A stretch of DNA of 64,000 nt from Triops longicaudatus (GCA_022885665.1 JAGQDJ010000079.1:124001-188000); one strand, 5' to 3'; shown: positions 12,801 to 25,991, counted from the stretch's first letter. Notes: generated by a model not told the origin, from the sequence alone. Translations and numbers: made by a program.

Positions 12801-15800
12801 TATTCTAATTAAAGTACGTATCCATTGAAAGTTTAATTAAAATAGTAGGCAGACTTTGAGTATATTGGTTTGGTTTACATTATTCCATCCCTCGATGTCG
12901 GCGGTTCTTTTAGGGAAACTTTCTATCATATTACTTCCAGATAGATTCTTGCAGTTTTCCTCTTTTCTAGTGAAATAAACCGATATCGATCGTGTAGATA
13001 ACCGGTAAGACGGGGGAGAACATTGGAGGAAATGGTGTACGTGCAATAATTGTAAAAGCCTGGGTCGTTTTTCCTTCTCGAGAAATTGGTAAAGCCGGGA
13101 CGACGTCCAGAAGACACCAAACTAGGATACTGTGAATAAGGTTTGTCTTTCGTTGGATCGTTCGTCTCGCCCTCCATTAGCGCGTTGTTCATTTACCTGG
13201 AACACGAGCAGGCTGGGAGTTCAGTAAAGTGTGTTTGCTACACAAGGGTGCTAATCGGGTTAAGCGCGTGTGATCTCTACAAGGCGAAGATTGTACGCCG
13301 CTTAATAGCACAGTGAGGTATCTGAGGATTTGTAGCGTTCTAGGTGCCATGGTAAGCAAACTGCTGTAACGTTCTTGTAGCGAAGAAATACGGATTAGTT
13401 CTGTTACGAGTTTTTACTCGTCCATGTACAAGAAATGACAAATGCTTTTTGGAAAGCAAGAATGGAGTAATGAGAAGTCGGTCTAATAATGCCTCAATGC
13501 GTATTTAATGAGCTTCGACTATGAGTAACCCCGTGCTGAGGCTCGTTATAATGCTCGAGCAAGTTTGCCAGAAAAACTTCCCGCCGTGAAGGCTGTGATT
13601 CTGCCACTTGCGGACTAGGGATACCATGAAGGTTTGCTTGAACTCTAACAAGGGCGAAATTGTCAGAAAGCCGTTGTGTGAAGAGTTATAATGATGCTCG
13701 TGGTCTGACGGTAACTGCTTCCTTCTTAAAACCGAATACTTTGAGGGTCGTTGTAGGATTACTACAGAAGCTGAGAAGCACAGAAGCCCATGCTGCTATG
13801 GAAAAAAACTAATAGTTGCGATGGTAATCAAGCACTTTTTGGTTGTGGGTTCTCGCCAACTTCCCTTCTTTTATTGTGCGTCACCGACTTCGTATTGTAT
13901 AGTGGGAATCGCTTTGATCAGAGAAATAGGTTGCGCTTATGGATTTATAATTTTACGTTTTCTGCTTGATTGGGTGCATGGGGTGTTCCAGGCTGTAAGG
14001 ACGAAAATTTACACGTATGTTAGGACATCCGTTAATTCTGTAAGGCTTTCTTTCTTTTTTTTAAGGCGTTCTGCTTTTCTTGCTTTGTCGGCAGCTTTTT
14101 AAGACTCTGTCAGCATAGCATCCGAGAGCTTTTACCTAATCATGAAAGCAAGCAAGCTTCCGTGTTATTGGTGTTTAGTGCCCACCCAAGACAATACATG
14201 ATAAGTGTTTGTGAACAAGGTCAGTGTTCCCGTACTACGCGGAAAGCTCAGTATAACGGATATCCACGCGGCCGGCCAAAATTATGCAGTGTACCCAAAT
14301 TCTGTTTTACATAGAATAGGTGTTCAATGAGCGAAAGTACGTAATCGTGTTCCCAGGCAAATTAATCTTCTAAACATCATCATAAGAACATATATTCTAA
14401 CCCAGTTGATTGAATAGTGGTTATTTGACTGTGCTGTCCAACAGAATAAAAAGTTGGTGATCCTGTTTTAAGCCCAATCATGTCTATGTAAGCCTACTGG
14501 TTCTTATTGAGTAATGGATAATTGAATACTCTGCTTTTTGAAAACATAATTCCGATAGAAACAAAATTCATCGATAGAAACAAAATTCCGTTACATGCAG
14601 AAGTAATTGTATTAGATCCTTATCTGTGTACATTAACACAGGCATTTCGTGTGTGTTTTGTTACAGCAAGTTTCATTGGTATTGCGACTGATACAGGGTG
14701 ATCGGAAACTACAATTCGAGGTTTCAAAATAGTAGCATTCTTTTATTTTGGTTTCACTGGTGAACATAACTCAGTCTGGAAATGCTTGTATTGCTCTACA
14801 ACGTCGAACCGAGAGAGCTGAAAACTTTAAATTGCAGAAGCTTTCCGGAATGCGGCTTTGCACCACGACAATCAATCTCTTGGGCACCACTTACACATAC
14901 TAGGATGCTGCGAACGAAATTTATTGCTAACAAGAGCAATCGGTCGTGTAGACTTTATTACTCTATTATAATACAGGGGAAAACCACTTAACCGGCTATG
15001 CTTTAGCCAAACGTAATTTCGACAAGCCCTTCTTCGTTAAATCGAATTTATCTGCTTATTCTAGGAAATAACTATATTATTTTGTTGTATTTTCCCCCTC
15101 GAAGTTTTTTCGTCCTAACCGAACCAAGTTTATCTTAAAGTACCAAATTTGTCGTTTTAACCGCGGCGCGCATGTTGAAGCAGTGGCAAGTGAAAGCAAA
15201 AGATAGGTCAGTTGTACTCAATTAGGCTAGGGTAGTTGAGATCAGTTTAGAGAAAGCCAGACTTAGTTCAGTAATTTAACTTAAAAGTATAGGCAATTTT
15301 ACGCACTAGAAGTGCTTTTGAAGCAAGCAAAAATTGGTGGATGACAGAAAATAATCAAAATAACCATTAGAAGTATTCCTAAAGCCAAATTAACTATTCG
15401 TCTATAAAAATACTAATTACTTAACCAGCTGAATACATATTCAATAAATAGCTACATACAAACGATATACTTCAGGGTTTTATTCATATTTGCCATCCAC
15501 CATTAGTACTGCACTTTTTGTTTATTAATCAAGTTTTCGTTAAAATCAGCCTAAATCCGGTCAGAGGCTGGATAAAAAGTGCTTCAATTCTACTTAGAAT
15601 TATACTTTCCAACTTGGAAATTGTAGGATCAAGACGGTCTTTGTGACTTCTAACTTTTTCATTATCATGTCAGAACAAGCGATGGGGAGTTTTGTTTCAC
15701 AATTGCGGAAAAGTTGTTTACGTGAGCTTTGGAAGGAGCAAGGTCAGCAGAAGCCGTTTGTTGAGCCCTTTGCTTGGAAACAGGCGGCGTGGGCGTTCTT

Positions 15801-18800
15801 TATCATGTTAGGAAAAAGAATTGTTCTTTTCAGATGTAAGTTCAGGGTGTACTACGTGTAAAGCAACCTGGAAGTATATTACGTAGCTCCAGTTTTATTG
15901 GGCTCGGATAATAGTCTGAGGCATGTGGGGGGGGGGGGGCAGAGCGAGGGAAGTTATACCTTTCTACAAACTAGGATTGTCGAGAAAACCAAGATCGCAC
16001 ACGTCCGGAAGAAAATCGATACACGGTATGTATATACTTGGCGCTTTGCGCTGTGGCAACGGGTAAAACTGAGAAAAGACGAGGGCCACAGCGGGTTTGC
16101 TTTCCACTGGCGAAGCAGTGTCCGTGAACGCTGTCTCCGGGCAAGATGCGATTGCCGAGAGAGCTCGATGGCGTTGATCTTCACAAGGCTTGCTCACTTG
16201 AATTTTGACATGAAATATGATCTTGTCTCAGGGGATTTAAATCATTAGGGAACAGCTTTTGGACCGAAGCATTTGTTTATGCTGCAAGTGTCGGGTTTGT
16301 TTTTCGACGCCTTCCTAACGCCGTGGCGTTTGTGTAGGGTTTTGTGGGTGCTCTGCTTAATGTTATCGTCCCCCCACGTGTGTAGTGGTGCTCCGTAAGA
16401 TACTTTATTACTAGGGCGCCTAACAGCCCCGGTGGACCTTCGAAGTGCAAGAAGTTGAGCCAAAAAGAGCTATTTGTGGGGCTGTATGTGTTGCTTTCCA
16501 TAGTTGACCCGCTGACGTCAACTGGCTAAGGGTTTTGCTTGACAAGACAGCAAACGGGGTCCTACTTCGGGTATCCTGTCCCGGTCTGCCGTCCCCCTTG
16601 GTCCGGAGACGAGAGCAGACGCTCAAGGTGTGCTCATCCCGATCGGCATCGGATAGGCTTCCTTACTAGCTTACCAGCTCAAAAAGGTAGAACAAAGGCC
16701 GAATGGCCACTAGACTTGTAGTGTTGTGGCAGTTGCGTTGTAGGAGGCCATGGACTATCAATGTGTGGTGGTGTACACCATTGTGACAATTCTTCCGCCG
16801 TATGGTACGCCGGACGACCAGTCAAGCGTTGGACGGTTTCTAGTGCAGCCGGTCGACAGAAGTAGAAAAGGCTGTTGGGCTTGCTTGTTTTTTCGGACCA
16901 AAAGGTGGCACGTCATTGGTTACTTATTTTTATGTGTTAAATCCGATTTTTTTTGTAAAGCCAGTTTAAAACTAGTCAAACTTAAGGCCACTGTGTAACC
17001 TAACCTCTAGCAGGCGAATTTTTGGGGGAATCTTACATCGTAGTTTTCTCGGGAACGATTTAACAATTTGCGAAATTATGTTATAGTAAATTGGTGCTTG
17101 TTTGGGCTCTGTACTTCTAAAACCGTCGTTCAAAAATTCAGCAACTGCACAAATTTTTGCAACATTAGTAGAGTAAAAAAAAATAAAGTTCATCTTCCAC
17201 ATGTTCCCGCCGTACGTGCGAGAAAAATGGTTACTGCAAAACATCTTTCAATGCGTGAAACTAATTTCGTGCAGTAATAAGTTTTTATTCTTAGATAGTG
17301 TTGCTCATTATAAGAGCATTGTCAGATGACTGTTGGGATAGGATAAAAAAAAAAGTATGCGTATAATGAAAGAAAACACTAGGGAGTGGAATTATTCAAG
17401 AAATCTGGAATGAGGTTTACGAAGTTTTTGTGACATTGTCCGTCTGTTTGCTTGTGCGAATTCCCGTAGAAACCTGGCTGTACAGTGGTTTTGACCTTTT
17501 TAGCCACACGTTTCGAAATAGATTATTAATTCAGTTAGCGTGTATAATGCCTTGTTGAATGGTTAACGAACAGTGCTAGGGATGGCTACAGGTAATGTTA
17601 AATTATCGTTAAATGGATCAATATCATTGGTCACATTGGCCTTCCCAACAGTTTCGGGTTGTTATTAGCTGTCGTCATATGCTACATGGTCCAAGAAAAG
17701 AACTTGTATTTTTTGTTGCTGTTGTAAATTAGAGTATATGTCTTCCTTGTTTTGGCTCTGTCCGGCTTCCTTTTTTTGACTTGGATGGAGTCCCATTCTT
17801 TAGAATGAAAGCAAAAAGTAGTATAAAAAGAAGTTGCGCGGTTTGCTAGGTCTATCTGAATGGTTGCATTGATTCTCAACTGCAGAATTTGCGGATTTTT
17901 TATCCTCCGTAACGTTTGCCGAGCACTTTAAGCTTTAATACTCTGCGCCCTGAAAGGTCTGAACGAAGTTCTTTGTCATGAATATTGACAGGGGAACGGA
18001 ATAAGGAGGAGAGTGGGAGCAATTAAAAGATTAAATGGGTGTTTTGGGGGTGCGTGCATAATTTAGTTGATGTGCTCATGTGTTTGTAATTTACTGTAAA
18101 GCTGTCGTCGTGGCTTTTACTTCACAAACGCGATCGAATTGGTAAACAGGGAAGGAATGTACATTTGGAAGGGTATCTGGCTCGTGCCTTTAAAGAACGT
18201 GCACATGTCATGCTAAGAATTCGTTTCTTCTCTCGTTTCACAGAGCGGTTGCTGCTTATTTGAGAGCCTTAAACTTGAGTCCCAATCATGCCGTCGTCCA
18301 TGGAAATTTGGCCTGCGTCTACTACGAGCAGGGGTAAGTCTATTTTGGTTCGTAATAGGCCCTTTTCGGTTGCAATAAAATGTGGGTCGTAAAAGAAAGT
18401 AATGCACTTGTTCTCATTCGTTTGCGTTTGTTTTTGTGTTTAGACTCATTGACTTGGCTATCGACACGTACCGCCGCGCCATTGAACTACAGCCCAATTT
18501 CCCGGATGCCTATTGTAACCTTGCCAATGCTCTCAAGGAGAAGGGTCAAGTTCAGGAAGCTGAAGATTGTTACAACACGGCTTTACGTTTGTGCCCGACC
18601 CATGCCGATTCACTCAACAACCTGGCCAATATTAAGCGAGAGCAAGGGTACATTGAAGAAGCGACGCGTCTCTACCTCAAAGCACTGGATGTGTTCCCGG
18701 AATTCGCCGCAGCACATTCCAACCTGGCCTCAGTGTTGCAACAACAAGGCAAGCTCAATGAAGCCCTTATGCATTACAAAGAGGCTATTAGGTACGCGAG

Positions 18801-21344
18801 TTTTTATAAGAAAGCTAGTTGTTACATTCTTTCTCTAATGGGTGATGTCATGCAGGATTCAGCCAACGTTCGCTGACGCGTACAGTAATATGGGTAACAC
18901 CTTGAAGGAAATGCAAGACATCAACGGTGCTTTGCAATGTTACACCCGCGCCATTCAGATCAACCCAGCCTTTGCGGATGCCCACTCCAATTTGGCGTCG
19001 ATTCATAAAGATTTAGGCTCCATTCCGGAAGCAATCCAGTCTTACCGTACCGCGTTGAAACTCAAGCCTGACTTTCCGGACGCCTATTGCAACCTTGCTC
19101 ACTGTTTGCAAATAGTATGTGATTGGACGGATTACGACTCAAGGATGAAACGCCTGGTCGCAATAGTGGGTGAGCAGTTGGAACGGAATCGACTTCCATC
19201 TGTCCACCCACACCATTCTATGCTCTACCCGCTCTCGCATGACTACCGGAAAGCTATTGCTGCCAAGCACGCTAATCTTTGCATTGAAAAGGTAAGTCAG
19301 AAGTAATGCAATCCTCGGAGTTGTTAACGTGTCAGAGTTTGGCTTGGCAAAGTTACTTTACGACGACCTTGCCCGTTGCTAAGAAAAGAAACGTGTCAGC
19401 CAACGTTTAAAACATGCGGCTGACTTGCTTTGACTCGTAGCTATTTTCATGGCGGCTTGGAGATGTCATGACTTTGGATAACTTTGGGATTATTTGTTTT
19501 AAGAGTGGCTTTTATTCATAACAGGTTGTCATCCTACATAAACCGGCATTCAAGTTCTCGAGAGAATTGGTTCCTCCGATGCGCCTTAGGATCGGATACG
19601 TTTCTTCCGATTTTGGGAACCATCCAACTTCTCATTTGATGCAGTCCATTCCGGGTTGTCATAACAAGGATAGGGTGGAGATTTTCTGCTACTCGCTGAG
19701 CCCGGATGATGGTACTACCTTCCGTGCTAAGATTGGACGCGAAGCAGAGCATTTTGTGGACTTGTCGGGTATTCATTGCAACGGGAAAGCCGCGGATCGA
19801 ATTTATGCAGATGGCATTCATATCTTGGTCAATATGAATGGATATACCAAAGGAGCACGTAATGAAATTTTCGCCCTGCGTCCTGCACCCGTTCAAGCCA
19901 TGTGGCTTGGCTATCCCGGTTCATCGGGTGCTCCTTTTATGGACTACATTATCACGGATCGCGTAACCTCACCGCTCAGTCTGGCATCCCAGTATTCGGA
20001 AAAATTAGCTTACATGCCCAAAACTTTCTTCATCGGTGATCATCAGCAGATGTTCCCACATCTAAAGGAGCGACTTATCATTGCCGACAAGGTAGTTGTT
20101 TTTTCAGTTAGTCTTTTTTTTAAAAAAAGGCGAATTGATAAAAGTTTTCTTTTTCTTTTTTCTCGTTTTTCTTTCCTTCTAGGAAAAGCTATTGAGCAGT
20201 AATGTTTGCGACAATGTGGCGATTGTCAATGGAACGGACTTGTCACCTATTTTGGAACGCACGGATGTTAAGCAGATTACAGAAGTTGTACGTCCCATGC
20301 CGGCTCCCACGACAGTTCCTTTGCCGGTAGAAGTCAGTCTGACAGTAGCTACTTTGCCTACCATGCAGCCCATTGAAACCATGATTGGATCGGGACACAT
20401 CCATACATCTTTGAATGGAGTTTTGGTTCAGAATGGGTTAGCTACTACTCAGGCTCATACCAAAGCAGCGACTGGAGAAGAAGTGCCGAGCTCCATTGTC
20501 GTGACAACGCGGCAACAATACGGCCTACCCGATAAGGCTGTTGTATACTGCAACTTTAACCAACTTTACAAAATTGATCCCCCCACCCTACATATGTGGG
20601 TCAATGTAAGTACCCACGATGTCTTTTGATTGCTCTTAAACGGATTTGAAATAGCCCTCTTAAAAAACAAAACTAATTTATCTGCAATCTTAACAGATCC
20701 TCAAGCGCGTCCCAGATTCTGTTTTATGGCTTTTGAGATTCCCGTCAGTTGGCGAGACCAATATGAAAGCGACGGCTGCGTCTTTGGGCATCTCGCCTGA
20801 TAGGATTCTATTTTCGAACGTAGCTGCCAAAGAAGAACATGTGCGTCGGGGACAGTTAGCGGATGTCTGTTTGGATACACCATTATGTAATGGTCATACG
20901 ACTGGTATGGATGTTCTCTGGGCTGGTACACCTATGGTTACCTTGCCAGGTAATAATCCGATTGTTTTGTTTTGGACATGAGATGCATTGAGCCTTTGTT
21001 GTAGGTGAAACCCTCGCGTCACGAGTAGCAGCTTCGCAGCTGACGACGTTAGGATGTCCTGAGTTGATTGCACATAGCCGGCAGGAGTATGAAGACATCG
21101 CAGTTCGCCTTGGAACGGATAAAGAATAGTAAGACTCGAGCAATTTTACCCATGGATACTTATTCACTTATTTTGTAGTTTGAAAGCCATGAGGGCGAAA
21201 GTTTGGAGGTTGCGGCGAGAGAGTCCTTTATTTAATTGCCATATTTATGCAAGCGATTTGGAACGTTTGTTTTACCGGATGTGGGAAAAATTCAGCAAAG
21301 GAGAAAAACCTGATCATATTACTGATGTGAAAGACGATGACTAA
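9855..21344 (+). CDS. OGT: O-GlcNAc transferase (OGT)
   Basis: OGT transfers GlcNAc from UDP-GlcNAc to Ser/Thr of nuclear and cytosolic proteins. Thirteen exons join in phase: 9855-10080, 10286-10439, 10492-10735, 10795-10863, 12391-12587, 18244-18333, 18444-18791, 18856-19291, 19525-20091, 20183-20605, 20697-20949, 21005-21128, 21179-21344; 1098 aa (human 1046). About a dozen TPRs (from LAELSHREYQAGDYENAERH to KPDFPDAYCNLAHCL) precede the catalytic half: RIGYVSSDFGNHPTSHLMQS (general-base His region), the intervening domain, AAKEEHVRRGQLADVC (UDP-binding Lys), and CNGHTTGMDVLWAGTPMVT. Most of the protein is almost identical to vertebrate OGT. The N-terminus (MRRSRRHLQQEQEQGKG, then a Gln-rich stretch ending LKLPEQIPTIG) is longer than in human and lineage-specific. 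AATAAA at 21646 fits a 300-bp 3'-UTR. Confidence 0.97.
10864..12390 (+). other. OGT intron 4 (1.5 kb)
   Basis: Bounded by AAG|GTAAG and TTATCAG|GCTTG. Otherwise unremarkable AT-rich sequence; open frames at 11160-11897 show no family features. Confidence 0.6.
12588..18243 (+). other. OGT intron 5 (5.7 kb), largest intron in the window
   Basis: Bounded by GATAG|GTAAGT and TTTCACAG|AGCGG between TPR exons. It holds a 13-nt G run (15927-15939), a locally GC- and CpG-richer stretch at about 15.9-16.9 kb, and an exact doublet of CGATAGAAACAAAATTC near 14553-14590. No exon of a nested gene could be supported; frames at 13821-14102 and 15898-16248 lack motifs and splice partners. Confidence 0.55.
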
Positions 21345-22672
21345 AATTATTTTTAGCTCTTATGAATTTGGGATTCGGAGACCTTGTACGAAGAACTGAA
21401 ACATTGACATGGAACTTTATGATTTCTTTTCCTTGAAGTTTTTGAACTGCAACGGAGAGAAAGGCGTATTTTTCAAATGTACAGTACCTAAAAAATGTTG
21501 ACGTTTCAAAAGAATTTTTCTCCGAGGTTGAGTGCCAGATGTAATGGGCATTGCAAATTTGCTAAAGTTGCACTTTGTCAAAGGGCAAGAGAAAAAGTCA
21601 CGGTATTTTTTTGCTACTACTTTTTTATGTGTTGCACAGTTTGCCAATAAAGTTGTATGTAGTCTAGCGAAATAAATGGAATGTAATAAAACTATAACTT
21701 TAGGACTATTCCTTCTTGTGACACTACAGAAGTGGTTTTGTTGTAGTGATGTCGCATTTCTCACACTTCAAGCTTCTGGAGTCATGATCTACACAGGAAA
21801 GAAGCCTAGGTGCAGACTAGGCCGGACCAACTTCGCGATACGAGCTCAGCTCATCTCAATCGAAACTGAATCGACTCACATGGCCGCCTTACTTCACGAC
21901 TCCGCCCGCATGAGCGAATAATGACTCCGCTCGACTCAATTCGACGGTCGAAACAGGCCGGCTTGAAACTCGCTTCAAATATCCTCCGTTTTCTTTCTCC
22001 TTTTTTAAAGAATTTTTTCCATATATGCAGTTTATACGAGATTTCAAACTGTTCCTTTTAGCGCTCCGCTTAGGAGTGCATGCGACTATCTGCTTCAATA
22101 TGGCGCGGCTCGGCTCGGCTCGACTCACGGGTACCAGCTCATTCATCAGTAACGGTTCAGAGCTCGGTTCGGGTTATTAATACGCCGGTCGGATGACTAA
22201 AAGGTTCTCATCCATAATACAGACCCTAAAGCGTATTTACACTGGCCAATCACAGGTCAAATGGAAGAGTGCCGTGCAACTCGGATTACGAAGGAGTCAG
22301 GCTAAGTTATCGCGGGATGGGCACGAGCCATGAGACGGCATTGGCTGGCACAAAAACAAACAACGGTGGAATCGTTCGTTGAGAAAATGTAATGTGTGGA
22401 TGCGAGTCTGGTGAATCACCGATCGGTCTTAGAAATTGTGCTATTAAAGTAAATCACCATACAGTATATGCAGAGTAACATATGTGTAACAAGCTGTCTT
22501 TTGCGAAAGTAGGTTGGATTTTTGAATGAAGTTTGTGCATTGGGCTACCCATTGGCCCACGTATCTCTTGGTGTTACCAGTGATCGTGTCCAGGTTCTTT
22601 TTTCTCCAAGCCAAGACACGCATTTGTACCATTCCAAAACATATTCCACTTATCAAGGGTCTATTTCAAAAA
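21345..22672. other. OGT 3'-UTR and intergenic DNA with GAGC/GGCTC-rich tract
   Basis: Starts with the OGT 3'-UTR (AATAAA 21646-21651). The section 21800-22165 is unusually rich in short GAGCTC, GGCTCG and CGACTC words (for example GGCTCGGCTCGGCTCGACTC near 22107), which may be a decayed repeat. No coding exon seen; the SLC35C2 promoter should lie at the right end. Confidence 0.45.
21646..21651 (+). terminator. Candidate poly(A) signal of OGT
   Basis: AATAAA about 300 bp after the OGT stop, the first good signal downstream on the same strand. Confidence 0.45.
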
Positions 22673-24209
22673 ATGACAGCTGACCGATGCAAACTGTCGG
22701 ACATGGAAGTGAATGAGCATTTAGACAAGAACGTGGGTTCTCCCTCCAAAGCCCATCCAGCTAAGCCTATCAACTTTTGCTGGATCGCCATTCGAACCCT
22801 ACTACTCATAATATTTTATTATAGTACGTCAATAGGCTTAACCTTCTATCAAAAGTGGCTGTTAGTTGTAAGTTGATCTTCATTATAAATCTTCAGTAAT
22901 AAATCCACGCATTTCTTGTAGAAATTTCATTACCCTTTAACAATCGTGACCTGTCACCTTGTCATCAAGTTTTTATTGGCCACTTTCTGCCGCATGTTAT
23001 GGGAATGTCACACAGAAAAACGACGAATCGTACTCTCTTGGCAGGATTTTACGCATAAGATCGCCCCGGCCGCCATAGCAAGTGCCTTGGACATTGGCTT
23101 GTCGAATTGGAGCTTCGAATTCATCACAGTATCATTGTAAGCTTCGGAATGTGTCCATGTTTTTTCTAACAAAATTTGTATATGCGTTTTTAGGTACACG
23201 ATGTCCAAGTCGACTGCCATAGTATTTATTACTGGTTTCGCGCTTTATTTTAAACTGGAAAAAAAGGTTCGAGTGTTATACATTTAGTCATTAATCGTAA
23301 TCAACTTTTCTTAGCATTGGAGTTTAGTAGTCATAGTCTTAATGATCGCTACTGGGCTTGTTATGTTTACCTACCAAGCTACGCAATTCAACTGGATTGG
23401 ATTTATTATGGTCATATCGGCAGCTTTTCTCAGGTATTTCTCTTTCTGTCCCAATGTGTAGTTTTAATCCGTTCAAATCTCAGTGGTCTCCGGTGGACGT
23501 TGTCCCAACTTGTGATGCAAAAGTCAGAATTAGGTTTGTCAAATCCCATCGATATGATGTATCATATGCAGCCGTGGATGGTTGTCACGTTAGTGCCTTT
23601 CTTCGTGGGGTTTGAAGGTAAGTAATGCGAAAACCATACAGCAAAATAATAATGAAGTTTGGATGTGCAATTTAAACAAGTTCAAGTAATGACAGAGAGT
23701 AGAAATTAAATCTGTATTTGTTTCAGGACTCAGTCTTGCAAGCACTGAAACTGTTTTCCGTTACACCGATGCCTCATTATTCAGTCAAAGAGTCTTCGAG
23801 GTCTTGCTTGGCGCCGTGTTAGCCTTTTTAATGGAGCTGACTGAGTATTTACTCGTATCATACACTTCGAGTCTGACCTTAGCGGTGGCTGGAATCGTTA
23901 AAGTAAATTATTAAGGAGTATTTTAGAAAACCGTTGTACTAATGGTTCCAAATATTTTAGGAAGTGGTAACGCTTGTCTTTGCGATTGTTTTAACCCACG
24001 ACGAACTGAATGCCATTAACGCCGTGGGTTTGGTAGTTTGTTTATTTGGAATCATTCTTCACGTGGGTATTAAGGCCTGGCATGTCAGGGAAGAAGCTAA
24101 TTTAAGTTTAACCGAAGCATCACACAATGCTCAGGAGCTCATGATGGCACCTCTGCTGTCCAACTCGGACTCAGAGGACGAAAAAACACTGTTCCAGCAA
24201 AGAATGTAA
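22673..24209 (+). CDS. SLC35C2: SLC35C2-type nucleotide-sugar transporter family protein
   Basis: Seven exons join in phase: 22673-22867, 22922-23136, 23194-23266, 23315-23433, 23484-23617, 23727-23902, 23961-24209; 386 aa. SLC35C2 is a multi-pass Golgi/ERGIC membrane protein reported to influence GDP-fucose supply and Notch fucosylation. Diagnostic stretches: STSIGLTFYQKWLL, SALDIGLSNWSFEFITVSLY, YTMSKSTAIVFITGF, GLRWTLSQLVMQKSELGLSN, SYTSSLTLAVAGIVKEVVTL. About ten hydrophobic segments follow a polar N-terminus, and the tail is acidic (LLSNSDSEDE). The start MTADRCKLSD has a good context (AAAATGA); an in-frame ATG at 22526 would add 49 mostly hydrophobic residues and is less likely. The next gene, CWC25, is convergent. 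Confidence 0.93.
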
Positions 24210-24547
24210 AGTAAATCACATTTGTTGATGTTGTGTCGGAATTCCAGAGATTCATTAAGAATTAATTATGTAAATGCAGTTTTGTTCCCCGTTTTAACAT
24301 TGGGAGAAAAGGGGTCCATCGTGCATGTCGATTTAGAAAATTCCTTACCAGACCAGAAATATGTGTGCCTTTCAGGGGAGCGTATACTAGTCTGTTTAGG
24401 GTTTACGCCATTTCTTTGGTGCTAAACCGAATTTTCCAACCCAGAGATTAATGTAACTTTGTTAAGCTGAAGCTTGTTAAATGTTTCGGGTTTTACGGGA
24501 AGAGAAAAATATTTTAAAAATTTACACAAATTGTAAAACATGTATTA

Positions 24548-24553
24548 AATAAA
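24548..24553 (+). terminator. Candidate poly(A) signal of SLC35C2, abutting CWC25
   Basis: AATAAA on the plus strand, 338 bp after the SLC35C2 stop and 2 bp short of the convergent CWC25 stop codon (24556). If used, the SLC35C2 transcript would overlap the CWC25 coding end. Confidence 0.4.
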
Positions 24554-24555
24554 GG

Positions 24556-25991
24556 CTAACGTCTGGCGAAGTTCGAATCCATAGATTTGTGTGATCGTTG
24601 AACCTTAAACATATTAGACTTCACTCGTTCCTCAACCGTACCAGAACTTGCGGCGGCCATCAATTGTTTCCTAAGCAGAATAATCTATTTAAAGGAAAAG
24701 GAATCAGTTAAAGATTATTACCTAACAAAATCCGGCTTTTCTGTTCCTTTTCCTTTCAGCATCTCTTCTTCTTCCTTTTTCTCCTCTTCGTTTAATCGAG
24801 TAACATTCTGAATGCGCTGTTTATCCCTCCAATCAGCGTTAGCCATCATTTCTTGCCGACGACGCTCAAGCTCTTCTGCCGTTAGCTGTGTTGACCGTAC
24901 ACCTCCTCTGGGCGGCGCCTTGTGTTCTGTGGCCTTAAAGTTCTTGACGGGTTGCTTGGCGGTAGCTGTGCTGTGTTTCGATCTGTCTCTGGAAGAAGAT
25001 CGCGATCTTGACTTTCGTTTGGTCGACCTGTCTTTGTAAGAATGTTGCGCTTTCCTCGGCGACTTCGACAGAGAGCGGTTGTGTCTTCTGGGCGATCTTG
25101 ATCTAGATCTGTTGTGTCTTCTGGGCGATCTTGTTCTCGAGTGGACACGTCTTCGCGGAGAAACGGACCTTGTCCGACTACGTTTCCTACGAGGCGAGCG
25201 GGATTTTTTGCGCTTGGACTCTTTCTTCTCTTTCAATTCCCGGTTCGACGAGTCTTTGCTTTTCTTGTCCTTTTCCTTAATTGCAGCTAACTTTGATAAC
25301 AACTTACTGTCTAAATCAGAATCCCCGGATTCGCTTTTTTTACGCAACCGGTTTAACTTGGCTGCTAATTTTGCATCAAGATCCTCCTCGTCACTTGAAT
25401 CATCACAACTTCCCTTTTTCTTGTGCTTTTTTCGCTTCTTCTCGTGGCTTTCTGCCGTTTTACTCTGCGCAGCTTTCATGGCCGCAATCTTTTTTGCAAG
25501 TACAGGATGGTTTAATAATGCCCGTCTTCGTTCGTCTTCTTCCATCTTTATCCGTAGAAGAGGATCCTCGTGTAGCTTTTTATTAAGATCTACTTGAACA
25601 TTGGGTACGGCATTTTTTTCCCTTGGAAGAATCGGAGCAGGAATATCTGTGAAAAAAAAATTAAATATAAACAATTGTTCCAAACACCACGATGGAATTC
25701 CAGAATATACCAAGAGACGCTGCATCTGCACCAGCACCTAACTTAAAAGTTTCGAACGCCTTATCTACCGATCGTCCAAGTAAGTAGTCTTCCGTATCCA
25801 CGTGTCCTTCAGGACCCTTGTACATCCAAGTAAGCTTTGGGTTATCGTCATTTCTACACACAGAAAGAGGTCGATTAAACATGAGCAACATTACATTAAT
25901 ACAAGAAATGTTACCCTTCGCCGCTTGACTTTTCCCGAATTTCTTTCAGAAGTTCAGCTGTTTTCCTTTTCTCACAATAAAAATCGCCCAT
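24556..25991 (-). CDS. CWC25: CWC25 spliceosome factor (CCDC49), RS-rich
   Basis: CWC25 joins the activated spliceosome and promotes the first transesterification step. Four exons join in phase: 25991-25915, 25853-25711, 25646-24722, 24670-24556; 419 aa. Family marks: LTWMYKGPEGHVDTEDYLLG near the N-terminus, DPLLRIKMEEDERRRALLNH, a long Lys-rich then RS/SR-rich middle (repeats such as SRSRSPRRHNRS), TAEELERRRQEMMANADWRD, and the conserved end VEERVKSNMFKVQRS ... NFARR. The start MGDFYCEKRKTAELLKEI is uncertain. Other animals begin with a conserved Cir_N block (GGGDLNLKKSWHP), which I could not find upstream on this strand. Either an exon was missed or the N-terminus is really short. A CTAG acceptor just 5' of the start suggests a 5'-UTR intron. 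Confidence 0.88.

Noticed and set aside
13821..14102. 93-codon hydrophobic frame in the large OGT intron
   Set aside because: Composition follows a T-rich stretch; no start context, domain or neighbouring exon.
15898..16248. 116-codon frame in the GC-richer part of the OGT intron
   Set aside because: Overlapping frames of similar length occur on both strands, as expected from higher GC; no family features.
25079..25597. 172-codon open frame on the plus strand
   Set aside because: Lies antisense to the RS-rich exon of CWC25; its Leu/Arg-rich content is a mirror of the SR repeats.
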